Shown here one piece after another: positions 1-8,354 of a stretch of DNA of 64,000 bases. How positions within the stretch are numbered: the first letter of the stretch is position 1; each line of letters opens with the position of its first letter. Source of the stretch: Bacteroides stercoris ATCC 43183 (lineage in GTDB: Bacteria > Bacteroidota > Bacteroidia > Bacteroidales > Bacteroidaceae); the NCBI RefSeq assembly GCF_025147325.1, contig NZ_CP102262.1, forward strand, positions 2,418,001 through 2,482,000, written 5' to 3'. The notes beneath the pieces are model-generated. The model did not search any database and was not told the DNA's origin. It saw only the letters and a list, made by a program, of their open reading frames with translations. The translations under genes were made by a program, and so were the position numbers.

Positions 1-1
1 G

Positions 2-538
2 GATGTATTGAAGGAAATGGGCGTTGATGCTCCTTTGGGCTCTCCAAAGGCTGATGTAAGTAAGACGTGGATGGACTTTGATGCTTCCTTACCCGCAATG
101 CCTCGGATGCCGGAGAAAAAGGTAGTGCTTACCTTACGGCCTTATACCGCAAACACCAAATACAACTGGGATCCCGTCTATCAGAAGAAGATTACGGTGA
201 ACAAGAATACATGGCGGGGCAATCCGTTCTACGAACTGACCAGACTCAAAATCTATACAGACTGGGCAAAGCGTCCGTTGGATGCCGGGCCGCGTGAGAG
301 TATCGAACAGATAGAAGCTACCGGTTTGCGCTATATGGTGACCGAACGTGCCAACAATATGGCAGTGGGGAGTTGGCGAAGTGTCGGCGGCGGTGGCATT
401 GCAGGTGATTTCATGCGTCCTTTTACAAAAGATTTCTGGAACAGGAAAGCTGCCAGACGCCGTGCACGTACTTTGGAAGTATTAAGAACCTACGGCGATT
501 CCATAACTGCCCGTCGTAAAGAGACGATTATCAAATAG
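2..538 (+). CDS. 3' end of an unrecognised protein gene (5' truncated by window edge)
   Basis: The reading frame is open to the left edge of the window, so the true start lies outside and at least 178 residues are visible. I do not recognise the family. The visible part is basic and hydrophilic, has no membrane segment, and ends in an Arg/Lys-rich tail (NRKAARRRAR near the C-terminus). A Gly run (GGGG) precedes a segment with FMRPFTKDFW. The stop at 536-538 is about 80 nt before the next gene on the same strand, so the two may be co-transcribed. No function is assigned. The open frame and the Bacteroides-like codon use make it a real gene in my view. Confidence 0.75.
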   Translation, partial: DVLKEMGVDAPLGSPKADVSKTWMDFDASLPAMPRMPEKKVVLTLRPYTANTKYNWDPVYQKKITVNKNTWRGNPFYELTRLKIYTDWAKRPLDAGPRESIEQIEATGLRYMVTERANNMAVGSWRSVGGGGIAGDFMRPFTKDFWNRKAARRRARTLEVLRTYGDSITARRKETIIK

Positions 539-616
539 GGATATTCCGCTTTGAGTATTGAACTTTATTTCTCCGCTTCTTGTTTTCATAAAAATAAACC
601 TTTAAAGGATAAATTA

Positions 617-1582
617 ATGAATAGAATAACTTCTTTGTTTGGAATAAAATATCCCGTCATCCAAGGTGGTATGGTGTGGTGCAGTGGCTGGCGGTTGGCG
701 TCGGCAGTAAGTAATGCCGGTGGCTTAGGCTTGTTGGGAGCAGGTTCCATGCACCCCGAAACATTACGTGAGCATATACGGAAGTGCCGTGCGGCTACGC
801 ATCATTCGTTTGGAGTGAACATTCCTTTAATGTATCCCCAGATAGAGGAAATCATGCAGATAGTGGTAGATGAGGGGGTGCGTATCGTGTTTACTTCTGC
901 CGGAAACCCCAAGACATGGACCGGTTGGCTGAAGCAGCATGGCATTACAGTGGTGCATGTTGTTTCGTCATCGAGTTTTGCCATGAAAGCCGAGGCTGCC
1001 GGTGTAGATGCCATTGTGGCCGAAGGATTTGAAGCCGGTGGGCATAACGGGCGCGAAGAGACAACTACGCTTTGCCTGATACCTGCTGTACGTGCAGTTA
1101 CCTCACTGCCTTTGATTGCTGCCGGCGGCATTGCTACCGGTGAGGCGATTCTTGCCATGCGTGCTTTGGGGGCTGAGGGTGTTCAGGTGGGTACGCGGTT
1201 TGCTTTGACCGAAGAAAGCTCAGCCAGCGAAGTGTTTAAAGAATATTGCCTGCATCTGAAAGAGGGGGATACCCGTTTATTATTGAAGAAACTATCTCCG
1301 GTACGTCTGGCCCGCGGTAATTTTCAGCAGGCAGTAGCGGCGGCTGAGGCTGTCGGGGCTACGGAGGAGGATTTACGTATCCTTTTGTCTAAAGGACGTG
1401 CCAAACGCGGTATTTTTGAAGGAGACCTTGAAGAGGGCGAACTTGAAATAGGTCAGGCTTCCGCCTTGCTCAATGAGAAAGGAATACAGACGGTAGCAGA
1501 AGTGATGGACGAACTGGTAACAGGTTATCAGCGGGCATGCGAAACGCTTGCCGCCAATGTTTGCGAGCGTTGGGACGTTTGA
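617..1582 (+). CDS. Nitronate monooxygenase / FabK-like flavoprotein
   Basis: This is a 321-residue TIM-barrel FMN protein of the 2-nitropropane dioxygenase / enoyl-ACP reductase II superfamily. It opens with the family signature IKYPVIQGGM, followed by AGGLGLLGAG. The central EAGGHNG contains the conserved catalytic-type His, and the phosphate-binding strands PLIAAGGIATG and GAEGVQVGTRF follow. The ATG at 617 was preferred over an upstream in-frame ATG at 551 because homologues begin just before the IKYPVIQGG motif and the extra 22 residues look non-coding. Whether it oxidises nitronates or reduces enoyl-ACP cannot be told from sequence; members of both groups look alike. A strong hairpin follows the stop. 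Confidence 0.85.
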   Translation: MNRITSLFGIKYPVIQGGMVWCSGWRLASAVSNAGGLGLLGAGSMHPETLREHIRKCRAATHHSFGVNIPLMYPQIEEIMQIVVDEGVRIVFTSAGNPKTWTGWLKQHGITVVHVVSSSSFAMKAEAAGVDAIVAEGFEAGGHNGREETTTLCLIPAVRAVTSLPLIAAGGIATGEAILAMRALGAEGVQVGTRFALTEESSASEVFKEYCLHLKEGDTRLLLKKLSPVRLARGNFQQAVAAAEAVGATEEDLRILLSKGRAKRGIFEGDLEEGELEIGQASALLNEKGIQTVAEVMDELVTGYQRACETLAANVCERWDV

Positions 1583-1597
1583 CAGTTGATATAAACG

Positions 1598-1661
1598 ATT
1601 TTGCCTATAGTGAAAAATCCTTTTGATGTACATTGTACCGGATTTCCACTATAGGCAAAAT
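1598..1661. terminator. Bidirectional terminator hairpin between convergent genes
   Basis: Perfect 15-nt arms at 1598-1612 and 1647-1661 (ATTTTGCCTATAGTG and its complement) are extended inward by a bulged aaatcc/ggattt pairing. The arm ends are A/T rich on both strands. The hairpin lies between a plus-strand gene ending at 1582 and a minus-strand gene ending at 1683, as expected for a shared terminator. Confidence 0.7.
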
Positions 1662-1682
1662 TATATGACAGCAAGCCTGCCT

Positions 1683-3299
1683 TTATCCTTTAGGGGGAAT
1701 GTTCGGAGCTTTACCGCTGTTGTTGCTGTTGTTTGCTGACGGAGCATTGCCCGTGGGAGACGCAACGCTTTCGTTTGCAGTGGCCGAAGCGGTTGTTCCG
1801 GCAGTTGCCGTAGCCGTGGCGGTTTTGTCTGCAACTTGTGCAGCCGGTTGTTCTTCCCAATGGAACGGTTCGAAAGTGCTGTTAGGGTCAACCCAGCTCG
1901 GCTTCTTGGAAGCGTAGATGATGAACGGAGCAATCACCACGATAAGTGCGCCGATGATAAGTCCGGAGAACCATACGGTATTGCTGCCGGTAGAAATCTG
2001 GCTGGGCGGGATGAAGCTCAGTACGAATGCAAGCAGTGAGCCGCAGAAGCCGAGACCGCCTACAAGCCACATCAGGCCGTTACCGCCTTTACCGATACGG
2101 AACGGACGGTTCAGTTTCTTCATCTTATAACGCAATACGATGGCTCCGGAGAACATCAGCATATACATGATGAGGTAAAGGACCACCGTCAACTGTGAAA
2201 GAATCTGGTAGAAACTCTGTACCGAAGGCATCACCACGAACAGAAGGCTTAATACGGTTACAGCGCCACCTTGTACGAACAGAATGTTCTTTTGTACACC
2301 CAGCTTGTTTGTTTTCTGGAAGAACGGAGGCATATAACCTGCCTTGCCCACGGCAAAGATACCTTTGGACGGACCGGCAACCCATGTCAGCACACCTGCC
2401 AGCACGCCGAACGCCAGTGCAACGGCTATAACCGGCGACAGCCAGGAAGCATGGATGTAACGGAAGTAATTGTCGAAACCTACCAGCAGACTTTGTGTAA
2501 GGCTGATGTCCTTGGCCGGAATAATGACACCCAGAGCGAATGTGCCCAACACGAAGATAAGCACCGTAATCAGTGCGCCGATAAACACAGCCTTCGGATA
2601 GTTTTTGGACGGATTGTTTACATCCTTCACGTGGATACCGCCCATCTCCATACCTGCATAAAAGAGGAAGATACTTGCGGCAAGCACCACATTGTCAAAG
2701 TTCGTCAGGTCGGGGAAAAAGCTGCTGTGGAAGTCCATATTGGAATGTCCGCCTGTGGCAAGGTAGATAATGCCGAGGACAATCAGTAATCCGGCAGGGA
2801 TGATTGTACCTACCAGACCGCCGACTTTGGCTACCTTTCCTACCCAGCTCATACCTTTCAGGGAGATGAAAGTTGCCAGCCAGTAGATAACGAGCACCAC
2901 GGCCAGCGTGTAGTACTTGTTGTTTGCCAGCGACATGTCGTGTACGTCGTTCATGCCGATGAAAGCGATGGACACAGCACCGAACGTCAGTACCGTAGGA
3001 TACCAGATTGTACTTTCAATCCACTGCACCCAGATAGCGAGGAAGCCGAGTTTCTTTCCGTAGGCTTCACCCACCCAGCGGAACACACCGCCTTGTTTGT
3101 CTTGAAACATTGCAGCCAGTTCCGCAGCCACGAGTGACGTAGGGATAAGAAAGACAATGGCTGCAAATAAATAATAGAAGGCCGAACTCATTCCGTACAC
3201 GGCCTCGGCGGGCAGTCCACGCAGGGATACTACAGCCGTCACATTCATGATTGCCAGGGTAAACACTCCCAGCTTCACTGTTTGTTTAATATTTGCCAT
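1683..3299 (-). CDS. gadC: Glutamate/GABA antiporter of the APC superfamily (GadC-like)
   Basis: This 538-residue polytopic membrane protein has about twelve hydrophobic segments. It starts with an APC-type first helix (MNVTAVVSLRGLPAEAVYG), which matches GadC-type antiporters. It should swap external glutamate for internal GABA across the inner membrane, completing a proton-consuming cycle. The C-terminal tail after about residue 480 is Ala/Thr/Ser/Asn rich and low complexity (ATATATAGTTASATA), which is unusual; GadC of E. coli has a C-terminal plug in this place, but these residues are different. It is the last gene of a minus-strand cluster with glutamate decarboxylase, glutaminase and a channel-like protein, which supports the substrate call. 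Confidence 0.9.
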   Translation of the reverse strand: MANIKQTVKLGVFTLAIMNVTAVVSLRGLPAEAVYGMSSAFYYLFAAIVFLIPTSLVAAELAAMFQDKQGGVFRWVGEAYGKKLGFLAIWVQWIESTIWYPTVLTFGAVSIAFIGMNDVHDMSLANNKYYTLAVVLVIYWLATFISLKGMSWVGKVAKVGGLVGTIIPAGLLIVLGIIYLATGGHSNMDFHSSFFPDLTNFDNVVLAASIFLFYAGMEMGGIHVKDVNNPSKNYPKAVFIGALITVLIFVLGTFALGVIIPAKDISLTQSLLVGFDNYFRYIHASWLSPVIAVALAFGVLAGVLTWVAGPSKGIFAVGKAGYMPPFFQKTNKLGVQKNILFVQGGAVTVLSLLFVVMPSVQSFYQILSQLTVVLYLIMYMLMFSGAIVLRYKMKKLNRPFRIGKGGNGLMWLVGGLGFCGSLLAFVLSFIPPSQISTGSNTVWFSGLIIGALIVVIAPFIIYASKKPSWVDPNSTFEPFHWEEQPAAQVADKTATATATAGTTASATANESVASPTGNAPSANNSNNSGKAPNIPPKG

Positions 3300-3401
3300 A
3301 AGTTAAGGTTTTTGGTGAAAAATATATTCGAAATCAGCGTTTATAACAACCCTTGGGAATAGTTGTTCCCGGCGGGTAGAGGAAAATCCCGGCTTTAACA
3401 A

Positions 3402-4139
3402 TTAAGGAGCGCTCTTTGCCGGTTCCTGTTCTATCTTTTTGTAATAGTCTTGCTTTTCCTTGTTGCGCCGCTCTACCAGGCTCGTTACGTATACTGTGAA
3501 AATGGGGAACATCATCATGCCCAGCGCTGCCAGCAGCACGGACAGTACCCGCCCTGTGACGGTGACCGCTATTATATTGGAGCCTACCGTAGTCACATCC
3601 ATGAACGCCCACCACAAGGCGTCGCCATACCCCTTTACCAGAGGGTTGCTCCCATGCTCCATGACGTAGAATGCAAGGCTTGAGAAATAGACGGTAGCCA
3701 GCAGCATTGTCAGGTAAGATACGAACAAGCCCGATGCGCGGTTGTACGTCAGCCATCCCACCACGATGGCCATGGCATAGCCGCCCCGTACCAATGGGAT
3801 GAAACGCAGCATATAGGTGACTTCGGGTGAGAAAGTCCAGCCCATATAGGCAATGATATTCTGATAAGGAATAGCTACCAGCAGAAAGATGAAATGAGTG
3901 GCTACATAACGCATCTTGTCTGTTGCCAGGAACCATTCTAGTACAAAGTCCGCCAGGAACAATGCGCAAATCCATAGCTGTACTTCCATGTACACCGATT
4001 GCTCGTAGAAGGGGATGCCTTTGAACGTATCAATGGAGATGCTGATAACCAGGAACAGCGAAAGCAGCAGGATGATGACATGCAATATGCCGTATATCCC
4101 TTTCTTTCGCAAAACGAATTCCGATAGAGCCATTTTCAT
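3402..4139 (-). CDS. Six-TM cation-channel-like protein with TTVGSN filter
   Basis: This 245-residue membrane protein resembles a voltage-gated-type K+ channel subunit. It has about five helices, then a pore loop ending in TTVGSN at residues 183-188, then a final helix. A weak S4-like segment (LRFIPLVRGG, residues 111-120) carries two arginines. The canonical K+ filter is TVGYG; here YG is replaced by SN, so selectivity is uncertain and may be relaxed or lost. The C-terminus is a short charged cytoplasmic tail. It sits between glutaminase and GadC genes on the same strand. A role in charge compensation during acid resistance is an inference from this position. Confidence 0.8.
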   Translation of the reverse strand: MKMALSEFVLRKKGIYGILHVIILLLSLFLVISISIDTFKGIPFYEQSVYMEVQLWICALFLADFVLEWFLATDKMRYVATHFIFLLVAIPYQNIIAYMGWTFSPEVTYMLRFIPLVRGGYAMAIVVGWLTYNRASGLFVSYLTMLLATVYFSSLAFYVMEHGSNPLVKGYGDALWWAFMDVTTVGSNIIAVTVTGRVLSVLLAALGMMMFPIFTVYVTSLVERRNKEKQDYYKKIEQEPAKSAP

Positions 4140-4258
4140 AATGAAGATCTGTTTGGTTACGGAATTGCCGTTGGCAACCCGTAATTCATCATTAAAGAGG
4201 TTGCCCCTCAGCGTCCGTAACGCTTTCGGAGCAACCTTGGAAAAAAGAGTACGAGAGA

Positions 4259-5224
4259 TTATTCTGTAATTGTCACATTGTCGCCGTTGAATACGCCCAG
4301 GCCGAGCTTGTTCATGATGAACTTGACGGCCAGTTGCGCCTTGACGGAGTTACCGGCTTCGTCCAACGGTGGAGCGAAAGCGGAAACGCCCATCACACCG
4401 GGCAATACGGCCATTACGCCACCGCCTACGCCGCTCTTGGCAGGTATGCCGGCAGTGTACATCCAGTCGCCCGAATGCTCGTAGAAGCCCACGGTAGAAA
4501 TCATTGAAGTGATTTTCGGTGCGAGCCCCGCATCGAATACGCTTTGTCTGGTAACGGGATTGACGCCGTTGTTGGCAATCGTTCCGGCTGCAATGCCCAA
4601 TTGTTCGGCTGTGATGCCCAGCGAGCATTGGCGGGTATAAAGGTCGAGCGCCACATCCGGATCGTCGTAGATACGGTTGTAATTCTTCAATAACCAGGCA
4701 ATGGAGCGGTTGTTGAAGTTCGTAGCCGTTTCCGATTTGTACAGTTCGTCGATGAGTTGCGGAGCGGAGCCGCACAGTTCTGTGATATTCTGTACAATGG
4801 CATCCCACTTCTTGTCCGGATTGCCCACCGGCTGTACCATGGAGCAAGCGGAGATAGCGCCTGCATTTACCAACGGTGTAGAGGGATGGTCGTTCTCCAG
4901 CAAAATGGCAATGATAGAGTTGAACGGCAGTCCTGTTGCATCGGCGCCAATCATATCCAGCACTTTCTGTGCACCGTATTGGCGCAGGATAAGTATGGCG
5001 GTATGTACTTTTGAAACGGATTCTATGCCGAAGCGGTAGTCCGTATCTCCGATATTGATGGTCTGTCCGTTCATCAGGCAGATGCTGAGGCCGAACAGCT
5101 TGGAGTCTATGTTGGCAAGGTACGGAATATAATCCGCATTCTTGCCGCCGGTTTGTTCTTTCACCTCATTGTAGGCTTCCAGGGCAACTTCTTTGATTTG
5201 AGAGATTGATATTTTCTTTTCCAT
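4259..5224 (-). CDS. glsA: Glutaminase A
   Basis: This 321-residue cytoplasmic enzyme of the serine-dependent beta-lactamase-like glutaminase family hydrolyses glutamine to glutamate and ammonia. The catalytic S-x-x-K motif is visible as SVSK at residues 69-72 (FGIESVSKVH). Other family blocks are NAGAI, TNFNNRSIAWLLKNY and GVNPVTR near the middle, and GIPAKSGVGGG near the C-terminus. Length is close to the usual 300-310. It lies 129 nt downstream of glutamate decarboxylase on the same strand. Ammonia release consumes protons and the glutamate feeds GadB, so the pair forms a glutamine-driven acid-resistance route, as known in other gut bacteria. Confidence 0.95.
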   Translation of the reverse strand: MEKKISISQIKEVALEAYNEVKEQTGGKNADYIPYLANIDSKLFGLSICLMNGQTINIGDTDYRFGIESVSKVHTAILILRQYGAQKVLDMIGADATGLPFNSIIAILLENDHPSTPLVNAGAISACSMVQPVGNPDKKWDAIVQNITELCGSAPQLIDELYKSETATNFNNRSIAWLLKNYNRIYDDPDVALDLYTRQCSLGITAEQLGIAAGTIANNGVNPVTRQSVFDAGLAPKITSMISTVGFYEHSGDWMYTAGIPAKSGVGGGVMAVLPGVMGVSAFAPPLDEAGNSVKAQLAVKFIMNKLGLGVFNGDNVTITE

Positions 5225-5352
5225 AATCTATATATAGAGAGAGTTTATATGGAATAAGGAATAGGAGACTGGAGTTTCAATCTCCTAAAGCCTTATCCGA
5301 TACATGGTTTAATGTATGAAAGCAATAAAGCGGTAAGCTGATTCTTGCTTTA

Positions 5353-6789
5353 TTATTTTTTGTGGTGTCTTCCGCCGTGATTGAAGATTTTGCTTTCTAC
5401 CGGCAGATTCTTATCCTGTGCCATGCGGGTGGGAGTGGGGTAATCCAGTTTCTCCAGTTCGACAATGGCGTTTTTGATGTCGCCCAGCAGCATATCTGCC
5501 ATGTCGCGGCTGAATCCCTGGCGGACAACGACACGCATTACTACGTAATCTTCCAGTTTGGAAGGCAGTGTATAGGCGGGAACCATCCAGCCTTGTTGCG
5601 AGAGTTTATCCTGCAAGTCATACAGAGTCCATTTGGCGGTCTTTGCATACTCCGGTTTCAAGTACCAGATGAACAACGGGTTCACTACTTCATCGGAATA
5701 ATTCACGAACGGAGCCATTTTTCCGATTTCGTCGTGGATATACTTGGCGATTGTGAGCGAATTGTACTGTACTTCTTTGTAACCCTGGAATCCTAAGCGG
5801 ATAAACTGGTAATACTGTCCTAAAATCTGTGCGGCAGGACGGGAGAAGTTCAAACCGACTTGCGTGATATTGGCGCCGAGATAATTTACGCTGAATGACA
5901 TCTCTTCGGGCAGATACTCTTTACCTTTCCAGCAAACCCAGCCCAGACCCGGATAGACCAAGCCGAACTTGTGACCGCTGACACTGATAGAAAGCACCCA
6001 TTTCAAACGGAAGTCCCACTTTTTCTCCGGATACAGGAACGGGAGGATGAAACCGCCGCTGGCAGCGTCTACGTGGATGGGAATGTCGTAGCCGGTCTTG
6101 GCATTGTATGCGTCGAGCGCTTTGTCGAGAGCTTCAACATCGTCATTCAGTCCTGTCCATGTAACCCCCTGGATAGGTACGATACAGATGGTGTTCTCAT
6201 CGCACATTTTCAGGGCTTCTTCGGGGTCGAGTGTGGTTTTGTCAAGAGTCAGGGGCACTTCGCGCATTTCAATCTGCCACAGTTGGGCAAACTTTTCCCA
6301 TACCACCTGAAAACCGGTGGAGATAACGAAGTTCGGCTTATCGAACGGTTTGCCTTGCGCCTGACGTTTCTTGCGCCAGCGCAGCCATGCAGCTACACCG
6401 CCCAACATACACGCTTCGGAAGAACCGATGGCGAGCGCGCCTGTTTTCCAGGTATCTTTTTCCGGAGAGTTCCACAAGTTGGCGACGATGTTGATACATT
6501 TACCGTTCATTACGGCGATGCGGGGATACTCGGTTTCGTCGATGTAGTTGATGTTGATGGCTTCGTTCATCAGCTTGGTTGCGTATTCGTCCATATAGGT
6601 GGTGACGAATGTAGCCAGGTTCAGACGGGGCTGTGTTTGGGCGAAGGTCTCATCCTTCACCATCTGGTAAGCGATTTCGGGAGTAGTAGGTCCGTCTGGT
6701 ATTTTTTCTACCGGTGAGGGTTGCAACATACGGTTTGAGCCGAATACATCTGTCTTGGCATCTCCTTTTCTGAAATTCAAATCTTCCAT
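5353..6789 (-). CDS. gadB: Glutamate decarboxylase
   Basis: This 478-residue PLP enzyme converts glutamate to GABA and CO2, using up one proton. The PLP lysine is in SGHKFG (within SVSVSGHKFGLVYPG) and the family block HVDAASGGF is present. GSSEACMLGG, which contacts the cofactor phosphate, is clear. The start was placed at the ATG at 6789 (MEDLNFRKG) instead of a longer in-frame start at 6852, because residues from MEDLNF onward match the family and the upstream 21 residues (KIRRGKSPPP) do not. It is the first gene of the glsA/channel/gadC cluster. Bacteroides GADs use the acid-resistance pathway in the same gene order. Confidence 0.95.
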   Translation of the reverse strand: MEDLNFRKGDAKTDVFGSNRMLQPSPVEKIPDGPTTPEIAYQMVKDETFAQTQPRLNLATFVTTYMDEYATKLMNEAININYIDETEYPRIAVMNGKCINIVANLWNSPEKDTWKTGALAIGSSEACMLGGVAAWLRWRKKRQAQGKPFDKPNFVISTGFQVVWEKFAQLWQIEMREVPLTLDKTTLDPEEALKMCDENTICIVPIQGVTWTGLNDDVEALDKALDAYNAKTGYDIPIHVDAASGGFILPFLYPEKKWDFRLKWVLSISVSGHKFGLVYPGLGWVCWKGKEYLPEEMSFSVNYLGANITQVGLNFSRPAAQILGQYYQFIRLGFQGYKEVQYNSLTIAKYIHDEIGKMAPFVNYSDEVVNPLFIWYLKPEYAKTAKWTLYDLQDKLSQQGWMVPAYTLPSKLEDYVVMRVVVRQGFSRDMADMLLGDIKNAIVELEKLDYPTPTRMAQDKNLPVESKIFNHGGRHHKK

Positions 6790-7025
6790 ATAACTGTAAG
6801 TTTTTAAAGGTTTAGGCGGCGGGGACTTTCCCCGTCGAATTTTCCACAACAACGACCCCCACGAAAGAAAGTTCCGCCGTTTTACATTATTTGGCGTTTA
6901 TTAAAAGGGCGGGGCGGAAATCCTGGCGCTCTACCGGCTGTTGCTTTTTTAATTATCGCTTATCCTATCCGAACATTCTGTTGCATCGCTTGTTGTCCTT
7001 CCACTAACTAATCCGCTTTTGAATT
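6790..7025. promoter_or_regulatory. Divergent intergenic region between gadB and an MFS gene
   Basis: This 236-nt region must hold both outward promoters. A GC-rich hairpin (CGGGGA and TCCCCG arms, about 6820-6836) lies in the predicted gadB leader about 35 nt upstream of the chosen start, where it could affect leader folding. I see no clear TAnnTTTG box for either gene. Confidence 0.35.
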
Positions 7026-8240
7026 ATGAAGATTAATACCGGACAAGGAACCATTCCTCTTATTACGCTTATAGGTATCTGGTCTGTTTCTGCACTGACC
7101 TCATTGCCGGGCTTGGCTGTTTCGCCTATTTTGGGAGAACTTTCTACGATTTTTCCCCATGCCACGGAGTTGGATATACAGATGTTGACTTCTTTGCCTT
7201 CCTTGCTGATTATCCCTTTTGTACTATTGGCAGGTAAACTGGCGGAGAAACGCGATTTTATCCGTTTGCTGCGGGTGGGGCTTTGGCTGTTTGCAGCGAG
7301 CGGTGTACTTTATTTGTTTTCTTCCAGGATGTGGCAGCTAATGGCTGTCAGCGCTTTGCTCGGTATCGGGGCAGGATTGATTATTCCGCTTTCTACGGGA
7401 TTGATTTCACGGTATTTTACGGGAGAGTATCGCGTCAGGCAGTTTGGCTATAGCTCTGCCATAACCAATATGACGCTGGTGGTGGCTACGGCTGTAACGG
7501 GTTATCTGGCAGAGGTGCACTGGCGTTTGCCTTTTGCCGTTTATCTGTTGCCGTTGATTTCTTTAGTTCTTTCGGCTTATTTAAAGAAGGATGCGGCTTC
7601 GGTAACAATCAAGCAGGCGGCGGCTATCATTCCTCCCATTCAATCTACGCCTGTAATCTCCGGTAAATATGGCATACACATACGCCATCTTGTTCAGTTA
7701 ATGTTATTCTACGGGTTGGTTACTTACGTAGTTCTTGCGGTTACTTTTAACTTGCCTTTCTTGATGGAAGCGCATCACTTTTCAAGCGGTAATTCCGGGC
7801 TGATGATTTCTCTGTTTTTCCTTGCCATTATGGCTCCCGGATTTATGTTGGATAGTTTGGTGAAGCTTTTGGGGAATAAAACAAAACTTTACAGCCTTTT
7901 GGCTATTGCCATCGGATTACTGTTGATATGGATTTCGCCTACGGAATGGCTCATTGTGCCGGGATGTATTTTAGTAGGTTTGGGCTATGGCATCATCCAG
8001 CCTCTGATTTACGATAAGACAGTTGATACTGCTATCCCTCAGAAGACAACGCTTGCCCTTGCCTTTGTAATGGTGATGAATTACCTTGCCATACTGCTTT
8101 CTCCCTTCATCACAGACTTTTTCCAATGGATATTCCATACCGGTTCGCAAGAATTTCCGTTTATCTTCAATCTGTGCATAACAATATTGATTATGTATTG
8201 GGCGTATGCAAAGAAAGAAGAATTCCTGTTTAGCGATTAG
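7026..8240 (+). CDS. Major facilitator superfamily transporter
   Basis: This 404-residue inner-membrane protein has about twelve hydrophobic segments, in the DHA1-like layout common to drug and metabolite exporters. A motif-A-like loop is seen between the second and third helices (LAGKLAEKRDFIRLLR), where a G-x-L-a-D-r-x-G-r motif is expected but the Asp and Gly are lost. Substrate cannot be inferred. It stands alone, divergent from gadB and convergent with alanine dehydrogenase, so it may be expressed with the acid-resistance genes through a shared intergenic region, but nothing in the sequence proves this. Confidence 0.85.
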   Translation: MKINTGQGTIPLITLIGIWSVSALTSLPGLAVSPILGELSTIFPHATELDIQMLTSLPSLLIIPFVLLAGKLAEKRDFIRLLRVGLWLFAASGVLYLFSSRMWQLMAVSALLGIGAGLIIPLSTGLISRYFTGEYRVRQFGYSSAITNMTLVVATAVTGYLAEVHWRLPFAVYLLPLISLVLSAYLKKDAASVTIKQAAAIIPPIQSTPVISGKYGIHIRHLVQLMLFYGLVTYVVLAVTFNLPFLMEAHHFSSGNSGLMISLFFLAIMAPGFMLDSLVKLLGNKTKLYSLLAIAIGLLLIWISPTEWLIVPGCILVGLGYGIIQPLIYDKTVDTAIPQKTTLALAFVMVMNYLAILLSPFITDFFQWIFHTGSQEFPFIFNLCITILIMYWAYAKKEEFLFSD

Positions 8241-8345
8241 CGATTAGTGATTAGTGATAAGTGATTAGCGATGAGCTATAAGTTATGCTGAATCGTAATT
8301 CATCATTACCCCTAATCACTAATCGCTTATCACTAACCCCTAACT
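8232..8345. repeat. Degenerate GATTAGTGAT tandem and inverted repeats between convergent genes
   Basis: The last codons of the MFS gene run into repeated units of GATTAGYGAT (about 8235-8275). The complementary units (AATCACTAATCGC, TTATCACTAA) occur at about 8310-8345. The two blocks can pair to form a long imperfect hairpin that would serve as a bidirectional terminator between genes ending at 8240 and 8355. A similar motif (CTTACCACTAATCG) is seen near 38115. Confidence 0.5.
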
Positions 8346-8354
8346 CCTAACCAC

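Noticed and set aside
8232..8345. CRISPR-like repeats
   Set aside because: Units are short, degenerate and adjacent, with no spacers, and no cas gene is in the window.
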